NCBI RefSeq assembly: GCF_900177675.1
Contig: NZ_FXWM01000001.1
Span: 939,001 to 1,003,000, forward strand
Reading direction: 5' to 3'
DNA from: Bacillus sp. OV166
GTDB lineage: Bacteria > Bacillota > Bacilli > Bacillales > Cytobacillaceae
DNA length: 64,000 nt
Shown here: positions 8,440 to 18,181 of the stretch, piece after piece
How the letters are laid out: each line of letters starts with the position of its first letter
Position numbering within the stretch: the stretch's first letter is position 1
Notes under the pieces: model-generated
Told to the model about the DNA's origin: nothing
What the model saw: only the letters and a program-made list of their open reading frames with translations
Database searches by the model: none
Position numbers and translations under genes: made by a program

Positions 8440-9552
8440 ATGAGGGAAATGAAAGATTGTTTTGTATTGCAGAATGTAAAACTTGTCAATGGAAATTCTG
8501 TAGACATCATCGTAGAAAATAAGAAAATCCAAAACATTGTTCCGGCAGGTACTGGAAATGGCGGTAATGTAACGAACTTCAAACATCAAGTGATGGTTTC
8601 CAGCGGATGGATTGATATGCATGTCCATGCCTTTCCAGAATTTGATCCATATGGTGATGATGTGGATGAGATTGGCTATAAATCAGGGGTAACAACGATT
8701 GTAGATGCCGGCAGTACGGGCGCTGATCGTTTGCCTGACTTAGTTTACAGCTGTAAAAAGTCGAAAACGAATGTTTTTGCCTTTTTAAATATTTCACGAA
8801 TTGGCCTTAAGCGAATCGATGAGCTATCCGACCTTTCGTGGCTCGATGAAGATGCGTTAAAAGAGGCCATAGCCGACCACAAAGATTTTATTGTTGGACT
8901 GAAAGCGAGGATTAGTAAAAGCGTCGTAGGCCCAAATGGAGTAGAACCATTAAAAATGGCCCGGAAATTTTCTAAGGACACTGAGTTGCCGCTGATGGTC
9001 CATATTGGTTCAGGGCCACCGGATATTAATGATGTCCTCGATTTACTTGAGAAAAAAGACATTATCACCCATTACTTAAATGGGAAAGCCAATAATTTAT
9101 TTGATGAAGCTGGGAAACCTCTTCCGAAGCTGCTGGATGCCATTAAACGGGGAGTACATTTGGATGTTGGCCATGGAAATGCTAGCTTCTCTTTCCAAAC
9201 GGCAGAGCAGGCGAAAGAGTATGGTATTCACTTCGATACGATCAGCACGGATATCTATCGAAAAAATCGCTTGCACGGCCCAGTTTATAGTATGGCCAGT
9301 GTACTATCTAAATTTTTGTATTTAGGCTATCCCTTAAAAGAGGTCATTGATGCCGTTACAGTTAAAGCGGCAGACTGGTTGAATAAGCCGGCACTCGGAA
9401 GAATTTCAGTCGGAGATTTAGCTAACCTCACATTATTTTCTATAGAGGATGAAGTGACCCAGTTGATGGATTCTGAAGGAGAAGAACGAACAGCAGAGCA
9501 GAATATTGTCGTAAAAGGAGTGGTAATCAATGGAGAATACATTGAATGCTAA
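8440..9552 (+). CDS. amidohydrolase/deacetylase family metallohydrolase (EF_0837-type)
   Basis: A 370-residue TIM-barrel metal-dependent hydrolase. The first metal-binding motif is WIDMHVHAF near residue 60; later blocks include MVHIGSG near residue 188 and DVGHGNASF near residue 243. It resembles the COG3964 group, which in other bacteria neighbours the same SelA-like lyase and aldolase found here. It probably removes an acyl group from the imported substrate. It overlaps the next gene by 23 bases, indicating translational coupling. Neither ATG 8440 nor 8449 has an ideally spaced ribosome site. Confidence 0.85.
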   Translation: MREMKDCFVLQNVKLVNGNSVDIIVENKKIQNIVPAGTGNGGNVTNFKHQVMVSSGWIDMHVHAFPEFDPYGDDVDEIGYKSGVTTIVDAGSTGADRLPDLVYSCKKSKTNVFAFLNISRIGLKRIDELSDLSWLDEDALKEAIADHKDFIVGLKARISKSVVGPNGVEPLKMARKFSKDTELPLMVHIGSGPPDINDVLDLLEKKDIITHYLNGKANNLFDEAGKPLPKLLDAIKRGVHLDVGHGNASFSFQTAEQAKEYGIHFDTISTDIYRKNRLHGPVYSMASVLSKFLYLGYPLKEVIDAVTVKAADWLNKPALGRISVGDLANLTLFSIEDEVTQLMDSEGEERTAEQNIVVKGVVINGEYIEC

Positions 9553-10639
9553 ATATGGTTTGAAAAGGGTTATCAATGCAAGCGGGCGGATGAGTATTTT
9601 AGGTGTTTCAGCTCCCACAGACACCGTAATGGAGGCCATGAAAATAGGCGGGCAAAATTATGTTGAAATCGCTGATTTAGTCGAAAAAGCAGGACAGCAT
9701 ATCGCTGGGCTGCTTCAATCAGAGGCAGCGGTTGTCGTGAACTCAGCATCGAGTGGAATCGCTCTTTCGGTAGCAGCAATCGTGACTGAAGGAAACAGAC
9801 GAAGAAGCGAAAGACTTCATCAAGAAACGATTCAAAAAAATGAAATCATCATGCTGAAGGGCCACAACGTTCAATACGGGGCTCCGGTGGAAACGATGGT
9901 TTTCCTCGGCGGCGGAAAATTAGTGGAAGTCGGTTATGCCAATGAGGGCAAAGCGGAGCACATTGCCGATGCCATTACTGAAAATACGGCGGCGATTCTT
10001 TTCGTTAAATCCCACCACGCTGTTCAAAAAAATATGATTTTGGTTGAAGAAGCATGGGAAGTGGCGCAAGCGAATCATGTTCCATTGATTGTCGATGCAG
10101 CTGCGGAGGAAGATTTGAAGAAATATGTACAAGTGTCCGATTTAGCGATTTATAGCGGCTCGAAGGCGATTGAAGGTCCAACGTCTGGTATCGTTGCCGG
10201 AAAACAAAACTATATCGATTGGCTTAAGGTTCAACTGCACTGCATTGGCAGAAGCATGAAGGTCGGCAAAGAAACAACCTTTGGACTTTTGCAGGCATTG
10301 GATGAGTATTTTGTCAAGATCGACAATAGCGAAAAGGAAAAAGCCAGTCTGGCTGTTCTCAAATCACTTGAATCCATTGACGGTGTAAAAGTAACGATTG
10401 TACAGGATGAAGCGGGACGTGCCATTTTTAGAGCTCGGATTCAGATTGATCCGGCTGTGACGAAAACAACGGCGAAGGAAGTAAATGACCAGTTAAGAAA
10501 TGGTGAAATTGCGATTTATACCCGTGATTACGGAATTCGACAGGGCTTTTTCGATCTTGATCCACGACCATTACAGGGTGACGACATTTACGTAATTGAA
10601 GCCCAATTAAGAGCCATTTTAGGAGGAAGCGAACAATGA
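9530..10639 (+). CDS. SelA-like PLP enzyme, D-glucosaminate-6-phosphate ammonia-lyase type (DgaE-like)
   Basis: A 369-residue PLP-dependent protein of the selenocysteine-synthase-like fold. SGSKAIEGPTSG near residue 211 contains the lysine expected to bind PLP; LIVDAAAEEDL near residue 185 carries the cofactor-stacking aspartate. DgaE enzymes eliminate ammonia from 2-amino-2-deoxy-gluconate-6-phosphate to give 2-keto-3-deoxy-6-phosphogluconate. The four-base ATGA overlap with the aldolase that would use that product supports the role; the exact sugar acid is inferred. Confidence 0.82.
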   Translation: MENTLNAKYGLKRVINASGRMSILGVSAPTDTVMEAMKIGGQNYVEIADLVEKAGQHIAGLLQSEAAVVVNSASSGIALSVAAIVTEGNRRRSERLHQETIQKNEIIMLKGHNVQYGAPVETMVFLGGGKLVEVGYANEGKAEHIADAITENTAAILFVKSHHAVQKNMILVEEAWEVAQANHVPLIVDAAAEEDLKKYVQVSDLAIYSGSKAIEGPTSGIVAGKQNYIDWLKVQLHCIGRSMKVGKETTFGLLQALDEYFVKIDNSEKEKASLAVLKSLESIDGVKVTIVQDEAGRAIFRARIQIDPAVTKTTAKEVNDQLRNGEIAIYTRDYGIRQGFFDLDPRPLQGDDIYVIEAQLRAILGGSEQ

Positions 10640-11391
10640 CAAACATCGAAAAACGTTTTTATCACAACCGAGTCGCATTGAATGTGCTGGCTAATAGTAT
10701 TGAAAATGCCATCGAAGTTTTTGAAGCGGCGGTAGGTCATGTATTAGTTGGAGTCCTTTCCAAGGATTATCCTTCGGTAGAGGCTGCTGTGACAGCGATG
10801 AAGGAATATGGGGCAGCGATTGATGAAGCCGTATCTATTGGCCTTGGCGCTGGGGATAATAAACAAGCAGCAGTGGTAGCGGAAATCGCTAAATTTTATC
10901 CGGGTAGTCATATCAATCAAGTGTTTCCTGCTGTCGGGGCAACACGTGCCAATTTAGGGGAGAAAGAGAGCTGGATCAATTCTCTTGTATCACCAACCGG
11001 AAAAGTAGGGTACGTAAATATTTCTACAGGTCCTGTAAGTGCGGCAGTTGGTGAAACAGCCATTGTTCCAATCAAAGCGGCGATTGCCTTAGTGCGGGAT
11101 ATGGGAGGAAATGCCTTGAAATACTTCCCGATGAAAGGCTTAAAGCATGAGGAAGAGTTCCGTGCTGTTGCACAAGCTTGCGGTGAAGAAGGGTTTGCCT
11201 TAGAACCAACTGGAGGCATTGATTTAGATAATTTTGAGACCATTTTAGAAATTGCATTGGAAGCAAAAGTGCCTAAAATTATTCCTCACGTTTATTCTTC
11301 TATTATTAATAAGGAAACTGGAAAAACAAATCCGGATGATGTGAGGACACTACTCGCCATTACAAAAAAATTGGTTGAAAAATATGCCTAA
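10636..11391 (+). CDS. 2-dehydro-3-deoxy-phosphogluconate aldolase (DgaF-like)
   Basis: A 251-residue class I aldolase of the DgaF type. ALKYFPMKG near residue 160 carries the Schiff-base lysine, and LEPTGGIDLDNF near residue 192 is the phosphate-binding loop. It would cleave the keto-deoxy phosphosugar to pyruvate and glyceraldehyde 3-phosphate. The start overlaps the upstream stop (ATGA) and its end overlaps the kinase start, so the four enzymes are translated as a unit. Confidence 0.85.
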   Translation: MTNIEKRFYHNRVALNVLANSIENAIEVFEAAVGHVLVGVLSKDYPSVEAAVTAMKEYGAAIDEAVSIGLGAGDNKQAAVVAEIAKFYPGSHINQVFPAVGATRANLGEKESWINSLVSPTGKVGYVNISTGPVSAAVGETAIVPIKAAIALVRDMGGNALKYFPMKGLKHEEEFRAVAQACGEEGFALEPTGGIDLDNFETILEIALEAKVPKIIPHVYSSIINKETGKTNPDDVRTLLAITKKLVEKYA

Positions 11392-12397
11392 ACAAATTGT
11401 TGCATTCGGTGAAGTAATGATGCGTTTGCAGGTGCCGGGATATGAATTACTGACTCAGGCTAACACATTACAATACTCTTTTTCAGGCACGGGAGTTAAC
11501 GTTGCTTCTGCGATGACCAAGCTAGGCTATGATGGCTATCTTGTGACGAAATTACCAGAGAATTCTTTAGGTGATGCAGCCCTTTCTTTCTTACAGCGAT
11601 TGGGTATCAATCGGAAATTTGTTTGTAGAGGCGGAAAATATCTTGGGTTGTATTTTTTAGAAAATGGTTTTGGACAGCGGGCTAGCCGGGTTACCTATAC
11701 CAATCGCCTGGAAAGCAGCTTTAATACCGCCCATGTTTCGGATTATGATCTGGATTTGATTGCCGAACAAACAGATATCATTCACTTTTGCGGTATTACG
11801 CTTGCCATGACCGATGGTGTCCGTGCTAGTATGAAAGAGCAGGCTAAAAAGGTGAAAGAAAAAGGTGGATTGGTTTGTTTCGATTGTAATTACCGCCCTT
11901 CCTTATGGGAGGGAGGGTACAGTGAGGCGAAACCTCATTATGAAGACATGCTGGCTTTGGCTGATATCGTCATGATGAATGAAAAAGATGCAATGTATAT
12001 TTTAGGAATGGAGACAGCAGAAATCTCCCGGGTGGAACAGCTGAAAGACCTCATTCCTAAGGTAGCAAAACACTTCGATCTTCAAACGATTGCGGGAACA
12101 CACCGAGGGATTAATAGTGATAATACCCATTCTATACGGGGATATTTGTATAAAGATGGGCAGTTTCACTTCTCAGAAAAGATTTCTTTTTCCGTATATG
12201 ATCGAATTGGAGCCGGAGATGCTTTTACTAGCGGGATTTTGCATGGCGAGCTGGCTGGATTTTCACCTGAGAAAACAGTCCGGTTTGCGGCTGCAGCAGG
12301 AATGCTGGCCTGCACCATTGTTGGCGATACCCCGATGTCGACGGAAGCTGAGATCTTGTCCGCCATGGCCGGAACCATTGATGATATAAAGAGATGA
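11384..12397 (+). CDS. PfkB family sugar kinase, 2-keto-3-deoxygluconate kinase type
   Basis: A 337-residue ribokinase-fold kinase with the PfkB signature DRIGAGDAFTSG near residue 273, whose aspartate is the catalytic base. Its placement with a KDPG-type aldolase suggests phosphorylation of 2-keto-3-deoxygluconate or a related acid. I start at ATG 11384, which overlaps the end of the aldolase gene by eight bases; no independent ribosome site is visible, consistent with coupling. Confidence 0.85.
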   Translation: MPKQIVAFGEVMMRLQVPGYELLTQANTLQYSFSGTGVNVASAMTKLGYDGYLVTKLPENSLGDAALSFLQRLGINRKFVCRGGKYLGLYFLENGFGQRASRVTYTNRLESSFNTAHVSDYDLDLIAEQTDIIHFCGITLAMTDGVRASMKEQAKKVKEKGGLVCFDCNYRPSLWEGGYSEAKPHYEDMLALADIVMMNEKDAMYILGMETAEISRVEQLKDLIPKVAKHFDLQTIAGTHRGINSDNTHSIRGYLYKDGQFHFSEKISFSVYDRIGAGDAFTSGILHGELAGFSPEKTVRFAAAAGMLACTIVGDTPMSTEAEILSAMAGTIDDIKR

Positions 12398-12412
12398 AGG
12401 AGCGAGTAGGGA

Positions 12413-13135
12413 ATGAATGTGAATCGAAAAAAGGGACCTATGTACTTACAAATAAAAGAAATATTGAAGGATCGTATTTTACATGGTGTTTATGCAATTC
12501 ACACGAACATTCCCTCCGAGCCTCAATTAGAAGAAGAATTTAATGTAAGCAAAATTACTATACGGAATGCCATTAAAGAACTGGTTCAAGAAGGATATCT
12601 GGAGAAGAAAAGTGGTAAAGGAACAAAGGTCATCGCGAATGTATCGTCTGCGAAGCTTTCAAAAGGGAAACGCTTTACGGAACTATTAGTAGAAGAAGGC
12701 CACCACATCACCAAAAAGGTGTTAAATATTAAAAAGGCTGAATTGTCTCCAGACTCGGAACTTTATTCTTTATTTGGAAGCCATTGTGTCCAAATTGAAC
12801 GACTCTACTTATTGGACAACGAGCCCTATATTCATTTCACTCATTACATCTTATTAGACATAAGTGAGGAAGAATTAGAGGATGTCAATATCGGATCTTT
12901 GTACCGCTTTTTAGAAGAGCAAAACATTAGACTGGAATCATTCCGAGATGAGTTTGCCGTTTCGATTGCACCTAGTCATGTTAGTGAAAAATTAAACGTA
13001 GAAAAAGACACAGTGGTGTTAAAAAGAATTCGTCGTTCCTGTGATGATGAAGGAAATGTATTGGAATATAGCGCGGGTTACTATAATACAGGTAAACAAA
13101 ATTATATTGTTAATTATAATGATTCCATTCAGTAA
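12413..13135 (+). CDS. GntR family regulator with UTRA effector domain
   Basis: A 240-residue HutC-subfamily regulator: N-terminal winged helix (IPSEPQLEEEFNVSKITIRNAI region, residues ~25-50) and a C-terminal UTRA ligand-binding domain. It lies inside the operon, 15 bases after the kinase gene, so it is probably an autoregulated repressor relieved by a pathway sugar phosphate. The palindrome at 8325-8336 is a possible site. Confidence 0.88.
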   Translation: MNVNRKKGPMYLQIKEILKDRILHGVYAIHTNIPSEPQLEEEFNVSKITIRNAIKELVQEGYLEKKSGKGTKVIANVSSAKLSKGKRFTELLVEEGHHITKKVLNIKKAELSPDSELYSLFGSHCVQIERLYLLDNEPYIHFTHYILLDISEEELEDVNIGSLYRFLEEQNIRLESFRDEFAVSIAPSHVSEKLNVEKDTVVLKRIRRSCDDEGNVLEYSAGYYNTGKQNYIVNYNDSIQ

Positions 13136-13187
13136 CCCATTTTTTTGAATAGTATGTAAGCGATTTCTTAGGGGAGAGTGAGAAAAT

Positions 13188-14513
13188 ATGAGTTTATATT
13201 TAATAGGTATTACGTTAGCAGCCATAGTGATCGTTATTTTAGGAGTATCGTGGTGGAAATGGCATGCATTTATCAGTTTAACTGTCGCCGGCCTGTTTCT
13301 AGCTGTTTTTTCTGGCGTACCAATGGACAAGATTGTCACAGCCTATGAAACGGGAGTGGGCGCTGTCCTTGGACATCTGATTGGAATTTTAGCGTTGGGA
13401 ACCATCTTAGGTAAAATGATGTCTGACTCAGGTGCGGGCATGCAAGTAGCCGATTTCTTTATCAAAAAATTCGGTGTTAAATATCTGCCATGGGCGATGC
13501 TTCTTTCTGGTTTTATTATTGGGATTCCTGTGTTTTTTGAGGTTGGTCTAGTAATCTTGCTGCCTTTAGTTATCTCGATTCGCAAATCTACTAAACAAAA
13601 CATTCTATTAATTGGTATCCCGGTGCTTGCCGGATTGTCGATTGTGCACGGATTAGTTCCTCCGCATCCTGGTGCGATGACAGCAATTGGCATTTATAAT
13701 GCAAACTTAGGACATGTAATGCTTTATTCATTAATTATTGCTTTTCCAACGGCCGTCATTGCCGGACCTTTATTTTCAAAATGGATTCAAAAACGGGTAA
13801 CTCCTGTTGGAGAACCGGAATTAATCCGCGTGGTGACAAAGTCAAGCGGGTTACCAAGTACAGCGATTTCGTTTTTCATTATCTTGCTGCCTGTTATATT
13901 AATTATGTTAACGGTAATTGCCCCATATCTTTCACTGCCAGGTGCTATTGAAAAATTTCTATTGCTTATTGGCAGTCCGGTTATTGCTTTACTAATTTCA
14001 TGTTTTGCAGCCTATTTCTTCTTGGGCTTCCGCCAGGGTATGGACAGGACGTTAATTAAAAAATTAACGGAAGAATGTTTATTGCCATTAGCTTCGATTA
14101 TTCTCATAATTGGGGCAGGCGGAGCATTCAAGCAAATTCTAATTGAAAGCGGTGTAGGGACAGCGATTGCAGCAATGTCCGAGCAAATGTCCTTATCACC
14201 GATTGTCCTAGCCTTCCTAGTTGCGGGATTAATCCGAGTCGCTACCGGTTCAGCAACTGTTGCGCTAACAACCGCAGCCGGAATTGTTTCTCCAGTAGTG
14301 GAGCATATGTCAGGTGTTAACCTAGAATTATTAGTTATTGCCACTGGTGCAGGTTCATTAATGCTTTCACATGTAAATGATGCCGGCTTTTGGTTGGTAA
14401 AAGAATATATGGGATTAACGGTTAAAGAAACATTCAAGACCTGGACAGTCATGGAAACGCTCCTTTCTTTTGTCGCCTTTATTCTAGTTTTAATTTTAGA
14501 TGTATTTGTTTAA
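13188..14513 (+). CDS. GntP family gluconate-type permease
   Basis: A 441-residue polytopic membrane protein of the gluconate:proton symporter family. FEVGLVILLPL near residue 120 and the HVNDAGFWLVKEY block near residue 395 are GntP hallmarks. It closes the operon and should import the sugar acid used by the enzymes upstream. RBS GGGGAGAG ahead of ATG. Confidence 0.92.
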   Translation: MSLYLIGITLAAIVIVILGVSWWKWHAFISLTVAGLFLAVFSGVPMDKIVTAYETGVGAVLGHLIGILALGTILGKMMSDSGAGMQVADFFIKKFGVKYLPWAMLLSGFIIGIPVFFEVGLVILLPLVISIRKSTKQNILLIGIPVLAGLSIVHGLVPPHPGAMTAIGIYNANLGHVMLYSLIIAFPTAVIAGPLFSKWIQKRVTPVGEPELIRVVTKSSGLPSTAISFFIILLPVILIMLTVIAPYLSLPGAIEKFLLLIGSPVIALLISCFAAYFFLGFRQGMDRTLIKKLTEECLLPLASIILIIGAGGAFKQILIESGVGTAIAAMSEQMSLSPIVLAFLVAGLIRVATGSATVALTTAAGIVSPVVEHMSGVNLELLVIATGAGSLMLSHVNDAGFWLVKEYMGLTVKETFKTWTVMETLLSFVAFILVLILDVFV

Positions 14514-14519
14514 GGTTAA

Positions 14520-14570
14520 CTTTGTCGAAATACGAACAGTGCAATTGCACTGTTTGCATTTCGACAAAAT
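14520..14570 (+). terminator. long hairpin closing the operon
   Basis: A ~50-base inverted repeat with TTTGTCGAAAT and ATTTCGACAAAA as outer arms and GTGCAATTGCAC at its centre. It can act as a terminator; its size and near symmetry also suit a small repeat element, and the GTGACAGGCACG repeat follows directly. Confidence 0.6.
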
Positions 14571-14584
14571 CTAATAAACTTCGC

Positions 14585-14598
14585 GGCGTGACAGGCAC
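14585..14598. repeat. dispersed GTGACAGGCACG repeat, copy 3
   Basis: A short copy of the end of the 50-96 repeat. The next ~275 bases up to the hairpin at 14875 show no gene that I can support. Confidence 0.35.
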
Positions 14599-14874
14599 GA
14601 GAAATAAATCACTAAGTGGTGGGGCATAAATTGTTAAGAGTGATTGATCGAATCAAATGACTCGACTTGTGAGGGTGTCGGAAGCTCTCTATTTAGCGAA
14701 CTCCTACAATTTCTCATTAGGTCTTTAATAAAAGAAGTACAGATGGAGGAAAACAGGAAGGATGTTTAAGAGATAACCTTATGGTTTTCTTCTGCCTCTA
14801 GTTTACCTTCTATTAAAGTAAGCAGAACCGTAACATAAATAGAGGCCTGTTTTTATTAATAAGAAAACAAAAGG

Positions 14875-14919
14875 AAAAGGAGCCCCGGTTTGTAAAAATA
14901 AATGCCGGTGGCTCCTTTT
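14875..14919 (-). terminator. terminator of the 63-residue membrane protein gene
   Basis: AAAAGGAGCCCCGG pairs with CCGGTGGCTCCTTTT; read on the minus strand it ends in TTTT just after the small gene. Confidence 0.75.
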
Positions 14920-14941
14920 AAATTTAATTATATAAATTGCA

Positions 14942-15133
14942 TTATTCTTCTTTATCAAAGCGCTCTCCGGTTTCCGGGTTGAAATAAACGACTAATCTTT
15001 TATTTGTGGTTGGATCGATTGATACCTCATTGGTTCGGTCGAAGCCTTTAGGTACTTGCTGACCATGTTTTGCTCTGAAGCGGCGGTCCCAAATGAACCA
15101 CGATCCGAAGATTAAAATAATCAGCACTTCCAT
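14942..15133 (-). CDS. small membrane-anchored protein, function unknown
   Basis: A 63-residue protein with an N-terminal hydrophobic segment (VLIILIFGSWFIW) followed by a basic then acidic tail. The tail NPETGERFDKEE looks like an ordered motif rather than random sequence. The ribosome site is weak. A strong terminator follows, which supports a real transcript. I do not recognise the family. Confidence 0.6.
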   Translation of the reverse strand: MEVLIILIFGSWFIWDRRFRAKHGQQVPKGFDRTNEVSIDPTTNKRLVVYFNPETGERFDKEE

Positions 15134-15340
15134 GGTGACTAGTTACACCACGGTGAACCGTACCATAAGTTACTAATTATACTTTTAAGCGAGCAAGATC
15201 CATTTAGAGAGAAAAGGGATCCACAAATTCATCTTGAATAGTGGATCTTTTTATTTATCCCCAAATATAGTACAATTTTCACATATCCAATAAATAACAA
15301 TATAGGTATAGATAGTTAATATATAGTCAGGAGCAAACCA

Positions 15341-18154
15341 ATGGAAGCAGTCGAAAAGAAGTTGATTGTGAATTCCGAAAAGGGGAATTTATTAAGAGAG
15401 TTAGTAAAATCGATGAGCGAGTGTGAAAGGTTTTTTTTTAGTGTTGCTTTTATTAACTTCAGCGGGCTGCAGCTTCTGCTTGATCCCTTACAGGAAGCCG
15501 AGAAAAAGGGAACCAAAGGGAAAATCATTACTTCCACGTATCTCAATTTCACAGATGCAAAAGCACTAGAAAAAATCAGAGAGTTTAATAACGTCGAGTT
15601 AAAAGTTTTTGTTACGGATAAAGAGATTGGTTTCCATACGAAAGCATACATATTTGAGTACAAAGATAGCTACAAAGTGATTATTGGTTCCTCGAATATC
15701 ACCCAAAGTGCCCTGAAAAGTAATATTGAGTGGAATGTAGAAATCATTACGAAAGAGGATGCCCGATTTATACAGGATGTTTTAAAGGAATATGATTATC
15801 TCTGGAGTATGAGTGAAGATGCCGATCAGGATTTTATTAGTAGATATGAGGAATTCTTAAATAGCTTTAAGAATACACAAAAAAAACATCAGTTGATTTA
15901 TGAAAACAAACAATATATTGTCCCAAATAGAATGCAAAAGAGAGCAACTGAAAATTTAGAAAGATTGAGAAGTTTTGGAGAGAATAAAGCGCTTGTAATT
16001 GCCGCAACCGGTACGGGTAAAACCTATATGTCAGCGTTTGATGTGAAGAGTTTGAAACCAAAGAAACTCCTTTTCATTGTGCATAGGGAAGAAATTTTGA
16101 AAAAAGCCAAGGATACTTTTGAAATGCTCTTACCTAATGAGGGTCTTTCTTTTGGACTACTGACAGGTAATCATAAGCAAAAGAATGTGGATTATGTTTT
16201 TGCCACCATCCAAACAATCTCTAAATGTTTTCATGAATACAAAAAGGATGAATTTGATTATCTAATTATTGATGAAGCTCATCATGCGACAAGCCCGACC
16301 TATCAAACTGTTTTAAACTACTTTGAGCCTAAGTTCACATTAGGGATGACGGCAACCCCTGAACGTAGTGATGGTTATAAGGTTTTTGATCTTTTTGATA
16401 ATAATGTGGCTTTAGAAGTGCGGTTACATGAGGCTTTAGAGGACGAGTTAGTTATTCCTTTTCATTACTTTGGGATTACTGATATTGAAGGCATTGACTT
16501 AAGTGAAGTTAATATTGACGATATTGCTGAAATAACCAAGCGGTTAAAGGTTAATGAACGGGTAGATTTTATTATTAGAAAAATGGACTTCTATGGCCAT
16601 GACGGCGAGAAAAGAAAAGGGCTTGGTTTCTGTGCCAGTATCGAACATGCTCAGTATATGGCTAGTGAATTTAATAAAAGAGGCTATAAAAGTGTTTGTC
16701 TATACGGTGCTGATTCACCTGAAACACGGGAGCGATTTATTAATCGATTAGAAAGTGATCATGACGAGTTAGAATTCATATTTACCGTTGATATTTTTAA
16801 TGAAGGAGTGGATATCCCTTCTATCAACACGGTACTAATGCTGAGGCCAACTAATTCTCCAATTGTTTTTATTCAACAGCTAGGAAGAGGTTTACGAAAA
16901 CATGCGGATAAAAGCTTCTTAACAGTCCTTGATTTTATCGGAAACCATAATAAAACATTTCTCATTGCACTCGCACTTAACGGAAGTCGATACTACGATA
17001 AAGAAAGTTTAAAGGTAGCGATTGCGACTGGGTTTGCTAATATTCCCGGCTGTACTCATATCCAAATGGATAAGATATCACAAGAAAGAATATTGGCACA
17101 GATTGACAATGAAAACTTTAACTCGATGAAATACCTAAAGGAAGAGTACTTTGAATTTAAAAAGCTTAATCAAGGTCGAATTCCTTATTTATTATTGGAT
17201 TATCTGAAATATGATGGTGCGCCGGACCCTGTGAAATTTATCGATCGTGAAAAGACTTATATATCATTCGTGAAAAAGGTAGAGAAGGATGACTATTTAT
17301 GTGAGCTTTTACAGAACGAGGCATTCGAAGGAGCATTAAAAGAATTATCAAGCAAGTTACCACTTAAGCGAATTTATGAATTTGTTATCATCCGGTATTT
17401 GTTAGAGCACGAGGAAATAAATCTAGAAATCGCAAAGAATCAAATCTTAAAGTTATTAACAGATGTAGATGATGATAGCATACTTCATGCTTTTGAGTGC
17501 TTAAATCAAAACTACTATGATAGCGTTCAAATTAAGAATAAGCCTAAATTGGTTCATTATAGCAGTGGAAAGTTGGCGAAGACTCAACTTTTTAGTGATC
17601 TATTAAGAAATAAGGATTACCGAAAGTTTATTGAAGACACCATTACTTACGGGATTTTCCGTTATGAAAAAGAGTTTAAGGCGGAATACTACGGTGTTCC
17701 ACACTTTAAACTATACGAGCAATATCAAATGATGGATGCCGCATTACTTTCTAACTATCGAAAAATTCATAGTTCCTTTAGGGGTTCAGGGTTGCTTGCT
17801 AACGGAAAAGAATATTTCCTATTTATTGATTTGCATAAAGAAGAGGATGTAAAGGAAAGTATTAACTACAAAGATAAATTTATAAATGAGCGATACTTTC
17901 AATGGCAATCACAAAATAGTACTGCCCAACATTCTGAAAGAGGGCAGAATATTATTTTTAATAAACAACGTGGTGTTAATCTTCATTTATTTGTGAGGAA
18001 GTACAGAGAAATAGATGGAAAGAACGAGCCTTTCATTTATATTGGCAAAGGAGATTCGGTCCAATATGAAGGTGAAAAACCTATCACGGTAAAGATTAAA
18101 TTAGAGCACGAAATCCCTGCAACACTATATACAGAGTTTACGAAAAAAGTGTAG
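15341..18154 (+). CDS. PLD-like nuclease + superfamily II helicase + DUF3427 protein
   Basis: A 937-residue multidomain protein. Residues ~1-165 form a phospholipase-D-like domain (FHTKAYIF supplies an HxK motif; GSSNITQSAL follows). Residues ~195-560 form a helicase core: Walker A AATGTGKT near 221, DEAHH near 310, GMTATPERSDG near 335 and QLGRGLRKH near 512. The last ~250 residues match the DUF3427 type. Such proteins are predicted DNA-repair or anti-phage nuclease-helicases. A convergent Nudix gene shares the terminator; the two families often travel together. RBS CAGGAG is good. Confidence 0.88.
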   Translation: MEAVEKKLIVNSEKGNLLRELVKSMSECERFFFSVAFINFSGLQLLLDPLQEAEKKGTKGKIITSTYLNFTDAKALEKIREFNNVELKVFVTDKEIGFHTKAYIFEYKDSYKVIIGSSNITQSALKSNIEWNVEIITKEDARFIQDVLKEYDYLWSMSEDADQDFISRYEEFLNSFKNTQKKHQLIYENKQYIVPNRMQKRATENLERLRSFGENKALVIAATGTGKTYMSAFDVKSLKPKKLLFIVHREEILKKAKDTFEMLLPNEGLSFGLLTGNHKQKNVDYVFATIQTISKCFHEYKKDEFDYLIIDEAHHATSPTYQTVLNYFEPKFTLGMTATPERSDGYKVFDLFDNNVALEVRLHEALEDELVIPFHYFGITDIEGIDLSEVNIDDIAEITKRLKVNERVDFIIRKMDFYGHDGEKRKGLGFCASIEHAQYMASEFNKRGYKSVCLYGADSPETRERFINRLESDHDELEFIFTVDIFNEGVDIPSINTVLMLRPTNSPIVFIQQLGRGLRKHADKSFLTVLDFIGNHNKTFLIALALNGSRYYDKESLKVAIATGFANIPGCTHIQMDKISQERILAQIDNENFNSMKYLKEEYFEFKKLNQGRIPYLLLDYLKYDGAPDPVKFIDREKTYISFVKKVEKDDYLCELLQNEAFEGALKELSSKLPLKRIYEFVIIRYLLEHEEINLEIAKNQILKLLTDVDDDSILHAFECLNQNYYDSVQIKNKPKLVHYSSGKLAKTQLFSDLLRNKDYRKFIEDTITYGIFRYEKEFKAEYYGVPHFKLYEQYQMMDAALLSNYRKIHSSFRGSGLLANGKEYFLFIDLHKEEDVKESINYKDKFINERYFQWQSQNSTAQHSERGQNIIFNKQRGVNLHLFVRKYREIDGKNEPFIYIGKGDSVQYEGEKPITVKIKLEHEIPATLYTEFTKKV

Positions 18155-18181
18155 TCTTCTCATTCGAGAAGACTATTTTTC
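18152..18181. terminator. shared terminator between helicase and Nudix genes
   Basis: AGTCTTCTC and GAGAAGACT pair around ATTC, followed by ATTTTT; usable from both sides of a convergent pair. Confidence 0.8.

Noticed and set aside
12090..12389. Second plus-strand frame inside the sugar kinase gene
   Set aside because: It overlaps the PfkB signature in another frame without a ribosome site.
15867..16061. Minus-strand open frame within the helicase gene
   Set aside because: It lies antisense to conserved helicase motifs and has no ribosome site; a shadow frame.
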